Origin: Sulfobacillus sp.
Lineage (GTDB): Bacteria; Bacillota; Sulfobacillia; Sulfobacillales; Sulfobacillaceae
DNA: 64,000 bases
Direction of reading: 5' to 3'
Assembly (NCBI GenBank): GCA_027309085.1
Contig: DAIDDL010000012.1
Location: forward strand, 23,032-87,031
Shown piece after piece: positions 17,540-25,231 of this stretch; position 1 is the stretch's first letter; each line of letters starts with the position of its first letter. A program made the translations under genes and the position numbers. Below the pieces are notes generated by a model, which worked only from the letters and a program-made list of their open reading frames with translations, was not told the origin of the DNA and did no database searches.

Positions 17540-20091
17540 TACCGCGCTTCCAGCTCCCATGGCGCCAGACTTTCCCACGTCAGTCCCTGTTTGAATTCCA
17601 CTTCCAAAGGCACCTTCAGGTGCATAGCCTGAGTCATATACTCTCTGGCCAGCTGCGCCAGATCCTGTTTCTCCTCTGCAATGGCATCCCATATCAGTTC
17701 ATCGTGGACTTGAAGAACCAACTGGCTGTGGAAGTTGTCGCTCTTCAGGCGCCTGTCCAAATTGACCATGGCAATTTTAATCAAGTCCGCCGCACTGCCC
17801 TGAATCGCGGTGTTCATGGCCATGCGCTCCGCATACTGGCGCCTGGCGCGGTTCTTGGCCTGAATATCTTTCAGGGGCCGGATCCTGCCCATAATCGTGC
17901 GGACCAGCCCCTCGTCCCGCGCAGATTCAATGACCCGGTCAAAGTATTCCTTGAGCTGGGGGTAGCGGGCAAAATAGCGGGCTATGTACTCTTTCGCTTC
18001 TTTTTGGCTGACTCCGGTGTCACGAGCCAGTCCAAAATCCGAAATGCCGTACACAATCCCAAAATTCACCGCCTTAGCCCGGTTGCGCCAGGTGCTGTCG
18101 ACATCCTCAAAGGGAATGCCGAAAATCTCCGCCGCAGTACGGCGGTGAATGTCCTCGCCGTGCCAGAAAGCTTGGATGAGGTTCTCATCTCCGGAAAGAT
18201 GAGCCAGGATGCGCAGCTCGATCTGGGAGTAATCCGCTGCCACCAGCAGCCGGTCCGGACTGGGCACAAAAACGCTGCGGACCCGGCGCCCGAGCGGCAG
18301 CCGCACCGGGATGTTCTGCAAGTTGGGGTCGCTGGACGAGAGGCGCCCGGTAGCCGTTCCCGTCTGGTTGAAGGTCGTGTGAACCCGGGCGTCCGGCCCA
18401 ATCAGCGGCAGCAGTCCGTCCACATAAGTGCCCTTGACTTTCATCAGTTGGCGGTATACCAGCACGTCTTCCACCACCGGATGCAGGGGCGCGATTTTTT
18501 CCAGGGTATCCGCGTCCGTAGCATAGCTCCCCGACTTGGTTCGCTTGCCGCTGGGCAGCCCGAGTTTGCCAAAGAGCACCTCCCCGAGCCGCTGCGGGGA
18601 ATTGATATTGAATTCCGTTCCGACCATGTTGAAGATTTCGTTTTGAATCTGCGCCAGGGACCCATCCAGTTCCTGCCCCAGGCTCGCCAGCTGGTCCCGG
18701 TCGACCCGCATCCCCACCGCTTCCATCTCCGCCAAGACTCTGCTCAAGGGCACCTCCACCTCATAGTAGAGAGTGGACAGTCCCTGAGCCGCGATAGCTC
18801 CTTTCTGTTCCGACACCAATTTCTCAATAACCGCCAGTGCCTCATCCACGGTCGCGGGCGCGGCGATCCGCCATTGCTTGGCGATAGCCGCCAGCTCGTA
18901 GTGCCCGTGTTCCGCATCCAGAAGATAGGCCTGCAGCTGGCCATCTTCCGAAAAGTCGGGGCACGCGCTGCCCAGCTCTATGACGCGCCGGTACACGGCT
19001 TTGCTGTCCCATCCCCACAGCGGGCAGGGAGGCCACGGCCCATTGTCCCACCGGGCCACATGGCCTTGTGAATCCATGACCCACACGTCCTGCGCGTCCC
19101 GGTGCACAACCAGGTAGCCGCCCCCGGGGCTAAGCTGCTGCCACGGCACCTGCTCTTGGTGGCGCTGCACCGCCACCAACTCCTCGGCGCTCTCCAGTCC
19201 CCCGCCGTCTGCAGTTTGGGAGTCTTTGGCGAGCCGCTTTTTAATCGAGTGCAGTTCCAGGCGCTCCATCAGTTGCACCGCCTCAGCGTCCGGCGCCACC
19301 GCCAACGGTTCCGCTACCGGCGGCCACGTGAGGGGAACATCACGGACAATGGTCGCCAGGTCCCGGCTCGTGCGCGCATCGGCTGCGTGGCCCGTCAGCG
19401 CTTTAATCCAGCGGGTGTTATCCAGTGAAGGCAAATGGTCCAGCACCCCCTCAATCGACCCGTATCGCTGGATGAGCAGTTTCGCGGACTGTTCTCCGAT
19501 GCCCTTCACTCCGGGAATATTGTCCGAAGCGTCCCCCATCAACCCTTTGAGGTCAGGCACCTGGTCAGGCCGCACTCCCAGTTTTTCCTCCACTTTGAGA
19601 GCGTCCATGCGGTCCATGTCGCTGATTCCTGTGCGGGACGTGAGCAGCACACTGACATCGCCATTCACCAGCTGCAGCAAGTCCCGGTCACCTGTCACAA
19701 TCAGCGTCCGGTAGTGTCTAGCCTCTCCCATAGCCGTCAGGGTCCCGATCACATCATCGGCTTCGTAACCGTCAACCATCAGCGTAGGAATCCCCAAATG
19801 GCGCACAATCTCCAAGGCTAACGGCACCTGCTCGCGGAAATCTTCGGGAGCTTCTTTGCGTGTGCCCTTGTAATCCGGGTACTGCTCGTGGCGGAAAGTT
19901 TTGTGTGGACCGTCATACGCGATAACCACGCGGTCAGGATGCTCCTGCCCGACCACTTTCAGCACCATGGCGAGAAATCCGTGAATCGCTCCCGTGGGTG
20001 TCCCGTCGCTGGCCTGGAGATTCTGGAATGATAAAGCATGATAGGCCCTAAACAACAGGCTGTGGCCGTCAATCAAGAGTTGGGTGGGCAT
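17539..20091 (-). CDS. polA: DNA polymerase I
   Basis: An 850-residue repair and replication polymerase. The N-terminal 5' nuclease domain (about 1-290) has LLIDGHSLLFRAYHA and DRDLLQLV. The middle domain (about 290-460) lacks the DxE proofreading motif, so 3'-5' exonuclease activity is probably lost, as in Bacillus and Thermus enzymes. The polymerase domain carries motif A LLVAADYSQIELRILAHL, motif B RNRAKAVNFGIVYG and motif C QVHDELIWD. The ATG is preceded by AAGGAG at a rather long 13-base spacing. It is the first gene of the cluster that runs to the SASP-like gene. Confidence 0.96.
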   Translation of the reverse strand: MPTQLLIDGHSLLFRAYHALSFQNLQASDGTPTGAIHGFLAMVLKVVGQEHPDRVVIAYDGPHKTFRHEQYPDYKGTRKEAPEDFREQVPLALEIVRHLGIPTLMVDGYEADDVIGTLTAMGEARHYRTLIVTGDRDLLQLVNGDVSVLLTSRTGISDMDRMDALKVEEKLGVRPDQVPDLKGLMGDASDNIPGVKGIGEQSAKLLIQRYGSIEGVLDHLPSLDNTRWIKALTGHAADARTSRDLATIVRDVPLTWPPVAEPLAVAPDAEAVQLMERLELHSIKKRLAKDSQTADGGGLESAEELVAVQRHQEQVPWQQLSPGGGYLVVHRDAQDVWVMDSQGHVARWDNGPWPPCPLWGWDSKAVYRRVIELGSACPDFSEDGQLQAYLLDAEHGHYELAAIAKQWRIAAPATVDEALAVIEKLVSEQKGAIAAQGLSTLYYEVEVPLSRVLAEMEAVGMRVDRDQLASLGQELDGSLAQIQNEIFNMVGTEFNINSPQRLGEVLFGKLGLPSGKRTKSGSYATDADTLEKIAPLHPVVEDVLVYRQLMKVKGTYVDGLLPLIGPDARVHTTFNQTGTATGRLSSSDPNLQNIPVRLPLGRRVRSVFVPSPDRLLVAADYSQIELRILAHLSGDENLIQAFWHGEDIHRRTAAEIFGIPFEDVDSTWRNRAKAVNFGIVYGISDFGLARDTGVSQKEAKEYIARYFARYPQLKEYFDRVIESARDEGLVRTIMGRIRPLKDIQAKNRARRQYAERMAMNTAIQGSAADLIKIAMVNLDRRLKSDNFHSQLVLQVHDELIWDAIAEEKQDLAQLAREYMTQAMHLKVPLEVEFKQGLTWESLAPWELEAR

Positions 20092-20197
20092 AAGTTCGCT
20101 GCGGCTCCTTCATCACAAAATTCCGCGGAAAATCCCGGACCTGTCCCCGACCGGGCCAGGCGCGCGGGATTCCGTCTTCCAAGCGGAAATGTTCCAG

Positions 20198-20241
20198 CCG
20201 GAGAATTGGCTGCCCTTCGGGCACGGCGCAAATTCTCCAGC
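20198..20241. other. Two-tier hairpin in the polA leader
   Basis: Outer arms GCCGGAGAATT (20198-20208) and AATTCTCCAGC (20231-20241) pair with one mismatch, and an inner arm TGCCC / GGGCA closes around the middle. It lies inside the 227-base leader inferred for polA. It also lies 160 bases upstream of the divergent hydrolase gene. Confidence 0.4.
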
Positions 20242-20324
20242 ATGCCGGTGCCGAGCCTGGTTCATTGCGGGGCGGGTTTGCCACCGCACCCCGAAACGCC
20301 TCTCCGCCGGTCAAACTGATCTAT

Positions 20325-20353
20325 ACTATACTAACTGATATAGCCTATGGTAA
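20325..20353 (-). promoter_or_regulatory. Probable polA promoter
   Basis: On the minus strand TTACCA (20353-20348) and TATAGT (20330-20325) are 17 bases apart. Together with the leader hairpin this accounts for most of the 308-base gap between polA and the hydrolase gene, where I see no convincing gene. Confidence 0.45.
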
Positions 20354-20399
20354 CAAACAGCACGCACGCCAACAAGAGAAGTGAAGGAGTGGTCGGCCT

Positions 20400-21089
20400 T
20401 TGACAACGCCTTGGATTTTCATACACGGAGCGGGGTCTACAGCGCGCACCTGGTCCCGGCAGAACCACCTGCCGTGGCCTGCCACATTTGTGGAGCTGCC
20501 GGGCAAACCCCAGATCATCCCGGAGCACTTAATCGCATCCCTAGCCCAATGGACCTTGCAGCAAATTCACGAACCGTCAGTCATTGTAGGGCACTCCATG
20601 GGCGGGGCCATAGCCCAGACTATGGCTCTGATGGCGCCGGACATGGTGGCGGCGCTCGTACTGGTGGGCACAGGACCCCGGCTGCCCGTCAATCCCGAGT
20701 TGCTGCGCCAGCTGGCCCTAAACCCCGGACAAGCGCGGGCGGACATTGCCCGCTGGTCGTTGGCGCGCCATTACGATCCGGCGCTGTATGAAGCCAATCT
20801 ACGGCTGCTCAACGACATTCCTGCTGACCGCATTCTCCACGAAATGACCGCCTGCAGTCTCTTCGACGTCAGGAGCCGCCTCCATTTATATCCGGGCCCA
20901 GCGTTCTTGGTGCGTGGCGGCGAAGACCGGATGACACCCCAAAGCTTGTCGGATGAGTTTTTGGCCATATGGCCCCACATGCCCGTGTTCACCCTTCCCC
21001 AGGCGGGCCACCTGCTGATGATCGAGACTCCTGACGCCTTCAATGCGGCTTTGCAGTCCATTGCCGTGGAGCTCGCGGATGAAGCTTAG
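20400..21089 (+). CDS. Alpha/beta hydrolase
   Basis: A 229-residue alpha/beta-fold hydrolase. The oxyanion region FIHGAGSTARTW is at the N terminus, the nucleophile Ser is in VGHSMGG (about 67), the acid Asp in GGEDRMTP (about 180) and the His in AGHLLMIE (about 207). The substrate is unknown. The start is TTG with AAGGAG ten bases upstream. An IS605-type remnant follows about 20 bases after the stop codon. Confidence 0.85.
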   Translation: MTTPWIFIHGAGSTARTWSRQNHLPWPATFVELPGKPQIIPEHLIASLAQWTLQQIHEPSVIVGHSMGGAIAQTMALMAPDMVAALVLVGTGPRLPVNPELLRQLALNPGQARADIARWSLARHYDPALYEANLRLLNDIPADRILHEMTACSLFDVRSRLHLYPGPAFLVRGGEDRMTPQSLSDEFLAIWPHMPVFTLPQAGHLLMIETPDAFNAALQSIAVELADEA

Positions 21090-21104
21090 CTTGTGCCATC
21101 CATA

Positions 21105-21178
21105 TTGAACATAACGCCCGCGCATTCCCCTTCTTAGGCGATAGCCAAGAGGGGGTCAAGCGGGCCAGCCCGCAGGGC
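21105..21178 (+). repeat. 74-base repeat, copy 1 (IS200/IS605-type left end)
   Basis: Identical over 74 bases to 63925-63998. It contains an imperfect hairpin CCCCTTCTT...AAGAGGGG (21127-21154) with one bulged base and an inner GGC GATA GCC stem, then a palindrome GCGGGC CA GCCCGC (21160-21173). Both copies are preceded by TTGAAC in otherwise different flanks, which looks like the target-site sequence of a single-strand transposon. Confidence 0.85.
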
Positions 21179-21371
21179 CAGACAGCCCTAAATTTTTGTT
21201 CTACTATAAGGGCATAGGGCCGGAACGGTCCGAATCGACGCATGGGGAGATCCAGCATAAGACGCACGCAGCCTAACGGCTCGGCGCAGCGGTCGTAGAA
21301 CCAGGAACTTCCGGGAGTGATCCCAGAAACCCCTGCCTCAACCCGTATGGGTTAGGCGGCGGGAGAGTTCA
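21110..21371 (+). mobile_element. Non-autonomous IS200/IS605-family element with omega-RNA-like right end
   Basis: The left 70 bases match the repeat copied at the window's end. The right part reads like the 3' end of a tnpB gene: an open frame ending QPNGSAQRS with a TAG at 21296-21298, then GTAGAACCAGGAA and a bulged hairpin, CCTGCCTCAACCC / GGGTTAGGCGG (about 21330-21364), ending GAGAGTTCA. That order resembles a TnpB guide-RNA scaffold and right end. No tnpA and no tnpB catalytic part remain, so it is an internal-deletion derivative. The bases at 21372-21391 would be the guide segment. It fills most of the 327-base gap before tRNA-Leu. Confidence 0.65.
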
Positions 21372-21386
21372 TACAACAATATAAAA

Positions 21387-21410
21387 ATAACGGCCTGAAA
21401 AGGCCGTTAT
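21387..21410 (-). terminator. Terminator of tRNA-Leu
   Basis: A perfect 10-base stem ATAACGGCCT / AGGCCGTTAT with a four-base loop, followed on the minus strand by a U-rich stretch (21387-21382), directly after the tRNA CCA. Confidence 0.85.
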
Positions 21411-21416
21411 ACACTT

Positions 21417-21503
21417 TGGTGCCGAAGGCCGGACTTGAACCGGCACGAGGGTTACCTCATACGATTTTGAGTCGCACGCGTCTGCCAATTCCGCCACTCC
21501 GGC
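21417..21503 (-). tRNA. tRNA-Leu (anticodon CAA)
   Basis: On the minus strand the acceptor arms GCCGGAG / CTTCGGC pair, the D arm contains TGGCGGAATTGGCAGACGC, the seven-base anticodon loop is CTCAAAA with anticodon CAA, a long variable arm (class II) is present and the T arm has GGTTCAAGTCC. The discriminator A and CCA are encoded (CCA at 21419-21417). Confidence 0.95.
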
Positions 21504-21516
21504 AACGACATCTGCA

Positions 21517-21545
21517 ATTATAGCATCTTTCGTGTTCCAATACAA
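21517..21545 (-). promoter_or_regulatory. Promoter of tRNA-Leu
   Basis: TTGTAT (21545-21540) and a perfect TATAAT (21522-21517) on the minus strand, 17 bases apart, placing the start of transcription about seven bases before the mature tRNA. Confidence 0.75.
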
Positions 21546-21563
21546 TCCCCGGAGCGGAAGTCC

Positions 21564-21602
21564 GCTGGAAGCCAAAGCCGGTCCGCGACTTTGGCTTCCA
21601 GC
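21564..21602 (-). terminator. Hairpin downstream of glutamine synthetase
   Basis: A perfect 14-base stem GCTGGAAGCCAAAG / CTTTGGCTTCCAGC with an 11-base loop, seven bases after the glnA stop. It has no U-tract but is the likely end of the transcript. Confidence 0.6.
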
Positions 21603-21609
21603 CCCGTTC

Positions 21610-23031
21610 TCAGCTGTTGAAATACAGCTCAAACTCCATGGGGTGAGGTCGGAGATTGACCACGTTGACTTCATTAACCCGTTTGAACTCAATCCATGTC
21701 TGAATCAAATCCTCGCTGAACACATCGCCCTGCAGGAGAAATTCGTGATCCTGCTCCAGAGCATCAAGCGCTTCCCCGAGAGATCCCGGCACGCTTTGAA
21801 TCGTGGCCAGCTCCGCCTCGCTGAGAGCGTAAATGTTTTTGTCCATGGGGCCAAACCCTTCTTTGACCGGGTCCAGTCCCCGGCGGATTCCGTCGAGACC
21901 AGCCATGAGCAGGGCCGCGAAAGCCAGATATGGGTTGGACGTCGCATCCGGTGTGCGGAATTCAATCCGGCTGGCCTTGGCGTGGTCTGTCACCGGAATC
22001 CGGATGGCCGCCGAGCGGTTGCCATGGGAGAAAACGATATTGACGGGTGCTTCGAATCCCGGCACCAAGCGGCGGTAGCTGTTCGTGGAAGGATTGGTGA
22101 AAGCTAAAATGGCCCGCGCATGCTTCAAGACTCCCGCAATGTAGCTTAAAGCCATCGGCGACATGTGGGCATACGCGTCGGGCGCTTCGGAATAAAACAG
22201 GGGCTGGCTGTCCTTCCATAACGACTGGTGCACATGCATGCCATTGCCGTTGTCGCCAAAAATAGGCTTGGGCATGAACGTCACCGTCTTGCCATGCTGC
22301 TGTGCCACGTTGCGCAGAATATATTTATACATCATGACCGTGTCGGCTTGTTTGGTCAGGGTGTTGAAGCGGAGGTCGATCTCACCCTGACCCGCGGTAG
22401 CCACTTCGTGGTGATGCATTTCCACACGGATGCCCACGCTCTGGAGGGTTTTGACCATGGCCGTGCGCAGGGCCGCTGTGCTGTCAATAGGCGGCACGGG
22501 GAAGTAGCCTTCCTTGGTCCGGATGGTATGGCCGAGACTCCCTTCCTCAAAGGAATTCCAGAAACCCTCCCCAGAGTCGACCATATAGGCCGCATGGTGG
22601 CCCTGATTGATGTAGCGCACACTGTCAAAGATGAAAAACTCCAGTTCCGGGCCCCAAAAAGACGTGTCGGCAATCCCGGAGGCGGCTAAATATGCCTCGG
22701 CATTGAGTGCAATGCGGCGGGGATCCCTCTGATAGGCCACGTGTTTCGGATCAAAAATATTGGCGACCAGGCTGAGCGTTGGAACGGCTGCGAACGGGTC
22801 GAGGACCGCGGTATCCGGATCGGGAACCATCAGCATATCGCTTTCCTCAATCCCGCGGAATCCGCGCAGACTCGAACCGTCGAAGGGAATCCCATGCGAG
22901 AAGGTTTCTTCATCGACCTCGCTCACAGGGATGCTGACGTGCTGCCATATGCCCGGCATATCAATAATATGCACATCTATCATTTCGATCTTCTTTTCAC
23001 GAATGGTGCGCAACACGTCCTCAGCTTTCAC
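21610..23031 (-). CDS. glnA: Glutamine synthetase, type I (beta-like)
   Basis: A 473-residue enzyme joining ammonia to glutamate. Seen: FDGSSLRGF (about 50), the metal ligands in GPELEFFIFD (about 130), EMHHHEVATAGQGEID (about 205), NGMHVHQS (about 265), FTNPSTNSYRRLVPG (about 320) and EFRTPD (about 360). The length, the insertion around residues 140-170 and the KNIYAL segment, equal to the adenylylation loop KNLYDLP with its Tyr, resemble the beta group rather than the 444-residue alpha enzymes usual in Bacillus. The GTG at 23031 follows AGAGGGGG by seven bases. Confidence 0.95.
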   Translation of the reverse strand: MKAEDVLRTIREKKIEMIDVHIIDMPGIWQHVSIPVSEVDEETFSHGIPFDGSSLRGFRGIEESDMLMVPDPDTAVLDPFAAVPTLSLVANIFDPKHVAYQRDPRRIALNAEAYLAASGIADTSFWGPELEFFIFDSVRYINQGHHAAYMVDSGEGFWNSFEEGSLGHTIRTKEGYFPVPPIDSTAALRTAMVKTLQSVGIRVEMHHHEVATAGQGEIDLRFNTLTKQADTVMMYKYILRNVAQQHGKTVTFMPKPIFGDNGNGMHVHQSLWKDSQPLFYSEAPDAYAHMSPMALSYIAGVLKHARAILAFTNPSTNSYRRLVPGFEAPVNIVFSHGNRSAAIRIPVTDHAKASRIEFRTPDATSNPYLAFAALLMAGLDGIRRGLDPVKEGFGPMDKNIYALSEAELATIQSVPGSLGEALDALEQDHEFLLQGDVFSEDLIQTWIEFKRVNEVNVVNLRPHPMEFELYFNS

Positions 23032-23057
23032 CCTAAATCCCCCTCTAAATTTACAAA

Positions 23058-23126
23058 AAATGTTCTCTTTGACGAAAAGGTGTCAATACGATGTTAAGTA
23101 TATGAATGCTCCCGCCAATATGTCAA
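23058..23126 (-). promoter_or_regulatory. Tandem promoters of glnA
   Basis: The stronger one is TTGACA (23126-23121) with TATACT (23102-23097), 18 bases apart on the minus strand. A second TTGACA (23086-23081) with a weak ACATTT (23063-23058) and a 17-base spacer lies closer to the gene. I see no clear GlnR or TnrA operator. Confidence 0.6.
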
Positions 23127-23201
23127 TATAGCTTGTGAGGTTTTTGCAGAAATCTTACAGCCGTACTTACTGTGCTCCGCTATCGCCATGACTATGCAAA
23201 A

Positions 23202-23226
23202 AAAGCCCAGAATATTTCTGGGCTTT
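23202..23226 (-). terminator. Terminator of the superoxide dismutase gene
   Basis: A perfect 11-base stem AAAGCCCAGAA / TTCTGGGCTTT with a three-base loop. The A-run at 23198-23204 supplies the U-tract on the minus strand. Confidence 0.88.
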
Positions 23227-23244
23227 ATCGGAATGCACTGCAGA

Positions 23245-23844
23245 TTAGATGTGATACTTGGCGAGACGGGCGTTCACTTCTTCCCAGTCCACGTTCTTCA
23301 TGAACGCTTCTATGTAAGGAGCCCGCTTCACTCCATAGTCCAGTCCGTACGAATGCTCGTAGACGTCCATGACAAACAGAGGGTAAGCTCCCCACGGCAC
23401 TCCGACATTGTGGGCATCCTGGCCAACGATGTGCAGCTTTTCATCATCGAGGTCATAAGCGAGAACAACCCAGCCGCGCACAGCAAGCCCTGTCGCCTTA
23501 AACTCGGCTTCAAAGTTCTTGTACGAACCGAAGTCGCGGTCAATCAGTTCCCTGGCCCGGCCTTGAGCCTCCCCGCCCTTGCCGCCCATGTTGTCAAAGT
23601 ACCACTCGTGAAGTTTGCTGCCGTTGAGGCAAAAGCTCTCCTCCGTTTTCAAAGCCCGCAGTTCACTGTAGGACTGGTTTGCCGTAGCCAAGTCTACAGA
23701 TTGCATCTTGTTTCGGATTTCGTTGAGCTTATTGACGTACCCTTTGTAAAGAATCCCGTAGTGCTGCTCGATTTCTTCTTTGCTGATGCCTTGCATGGTC
23801 AAGCAACTTTCTTTGAGATCGCGGAACTTACGCTCTTCTGCCAT
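23245..23844 (-). CDS. Divergent Fe/Mn superoxide dismutase
   Basis: A 199-residue protein of the Fe/Mn SOD family. The four metal ligands align: His in EEIEQHYG (H26 equivalent), His in SKLHEWYF (H81), Asp and His in FVMDVYEHSYGLDY (D167 and H171). The gateway Tyr34 is kept (GYVNKLN). Unusual points are the loss of the HHxxHH pattern around the first ligand, LHEWYF in place of NHSLFW, and Tyr for Trp in DVWEH. Activity is probable, since the ligands are kept, but metal preference cannot be read. AGGAGG lies seven bases before the ATG. Confidence 0.88.
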   Translation of the reverse strand: MAEERKFRDLKESCLTMQGISKEEIEQHYGILYKGYVNKLNEIRNKMQSVDLATANQSYSELRALKTEESFCLNGSKLHEWYFDNMGGKGGEAQGRARELIDRDFGSYKNFEAEFKATGLAVRGWVVLAYDLDDEKLHIVGQDAHNVGVPWGAYPLFVMDVYEHSYGLDYGVKRAPYIEAFMKNVDWEEVNARLAKYHI

Positions 23845-24013
23845 TCAATATCCTCCTGTCAATTGGGAAATGCCGCAATTGGCGGCTGTGCAAACCCTGC
23901 TTTTCTCGGCTTTCTCGGCCATTTCCAGTATAACAGAATTTGGGCAGCTTGCCCCTAAGGGGCTACAAGGCCTATTCTGAAATAAAGGATGAGGAACATT
24001 CCGCCTGGCTCTT

Positions 24014-24042
24014 TTGACTACCCCATCCCCACTTTCTTAAAG
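24014..24042 (+). promoter_or_regulatory. Possible hisC promoter
   Basis: TTGACT (24014-24019) and TTAAAG (24037-24042) are 17 bases apart, 20 bases upstream of the hisC start codon. The -10 match is weak. Confidence 0.35.
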
Positions 24043-24062
24043 AGAGAGAGAGGCACAAAGCA

Positions 24063-25157
24063 ATGATCTCACCTAAACCCAGCCTGAAGACTTTGACACC
24101 CTATGTCCCCGGGAGATCCCTGGAATCAGTTCTGAAGGACACCGGAGTCTCCGCCCTGGTCAAACTCGCCTCCAACGAAAGCCTGTGGGGCCCTTCGCCG
24201 CTGGCTGTGGACGCCGCCCAACACGCTGTGGCCTCCGGCCTGACCTTCTACCCGCAAAGTGACCCGGAAAGCCTCTACAACACTTTGGCTAGAATTCACC
24301 ACCTGCATCCCGACCAAGTTATTGCTGGCAATGGCGCCGACGAATTGCTGGAGCTGATTGCCCTGACCTATGCAGGAGAGGGCGATGACATTATCTACCC
24401 GGCCCCGAGCTTTTCGGCCTACCGTCACGGCGCCCTCATGACAGGGGCGCGAGGCATTGCCGCGGAACTGACGCCCGAAGGCGCCGTTGACCTGCAAGAC
24501 GTGCTCCGGCGCCTGACCCCTGAGACCCGCATCATCTTTTTATGCAGCCCCAACAACCCCACTGGCGGCATTATCCGCCAGGACGAGTGGGACCAGTTTC
24601 TCGCCCGCGTGCCTGACAGCGTCCTCGTCGCCGTCGACCAAGCCTACTTCGAGTTTGCCACCGACCCGCTGTATGCCCACACTGACCAGGCGATCGCCAG
24701 CGGAAAGCCGGTGATTATGCTGCGCACCCTGTCAAAAATCTATGCGCTGGCGGGTCTGCGTATCGGCTGGGCTGCCGCGCCCTCCGGGATCATCCGCACA
24801 TTGAAAACAGCCCGCCAGCCATTTTCTGTCAATAGCGTGGCGCTGGCAGCCGCCCAGGCCGCCCTGGACGATCAGCATTACATCCGGCAGGTGCTCACCG
24901 AGACAGCCGCGGCCCGCGACTACATGGCGGCCCAATGGCAGGCAAGAGGGTATCAATTCTGGACCTCGCACGCCAATTTCATCACCGTTGACCTGCGCTC
25001 TCCCGCGCGGAATTGGGCGGGACAGCTCGAGCGCGCCGGATTCATCACGCGCCCTGGCGACTCTTTCGGACTGCCCCGCCACCTCCGGATTACAGTGGCC
25101 CCCATCCCCATTTTGGAGAAATTCTTCGCGGCCTTCGACTCTTTGTCTAGTGGTTGA
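24063..25157 (+). CDS. hisC: Histidinol-phosphate aminotransferase
   Basis: A 364-residue PLP enzyme converting imidazole-acetol phosphate to histidinol phosphate. Seen: KLASNESLWGPS (about 36), GNGADELLELIALTY (about 93), the PLP region FLCSPNNPTGG (about 160), the acidic DQAYFEF (about 195), the PLP lysine in RTLSKIYALAGLRIGWA (about 226) and the C-terminal arginine in LPRHLRITV. It opens the histidine cluster. Its stop codon lies within the -35 box of the promoter for the rest of the operon. Confidence 0.93.
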   Translation: MISPKPSLKTLTPYVPGRSLESVLKDTGVSALVKLASNESLWGPSPLAVDAAQHAVASGLTFYPQSDPESLYNTLARIHHLHPDQVIAGNGADELLELIALTYAGEGDDIIYPAPSFSAYRHGALMTGARGIAAELTPEGAVDLQDVLRRLTPETRIIFLCSPNNPTGGIIRQDEWDQFLARVPDSVLVAVDQAYFEFATDPLYAHTDQAIASGKPVIMLRTLSKIYALAGLRIGWAAAPSGIIRTLKTARQPFSVNSVALAAAQAALDDQHYIRQVLTETAAARDYMAAQWQARGYQFWTSHANFITVDLRSPARNWAGQLERAGFITRPGDSFGLPRHLRITVAPIPILEKFFAAFDSLSSG

Positions 25158-25181
25158 CAATTCCCCGCGGATTCGATATCT
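25153..25181 (+). promoter_or_regulatory. Internal promoter for hisZGDBHAF-IE
   Basis: A consensus TTGACA (25153-25158) that includes the hisC stop TGA, a 17-base spacer, and TATCTT (25176-25181). It lies 50 bases upstream of the hisZ start, so the remaining his genes can be expressed apart from hisC. Confidence 0.65.
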
Positions 25182-25231
25182 TGAAACCTATACTTTAGTT
25201 CGATGAATCGCTAATGTGATGAGGTGCTGGC

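Noticed and set aside
17512..19071. Plus-strand open frame of 519 codons
   Set aside because: Antisense to polA, whose polymerase motifs are unmistakable. No ribosome-binding site or domain supports it.
20069..20314. Minus-strand frame of 81 codons upstream of polA
   Set aside because: Parts look protein-like (EGQPILRLEHFRLEDG), but the frame overlaps a hairpin and the polA start, and no good ribosome-binding site precedes it. I kept the DNA as a structured leader.
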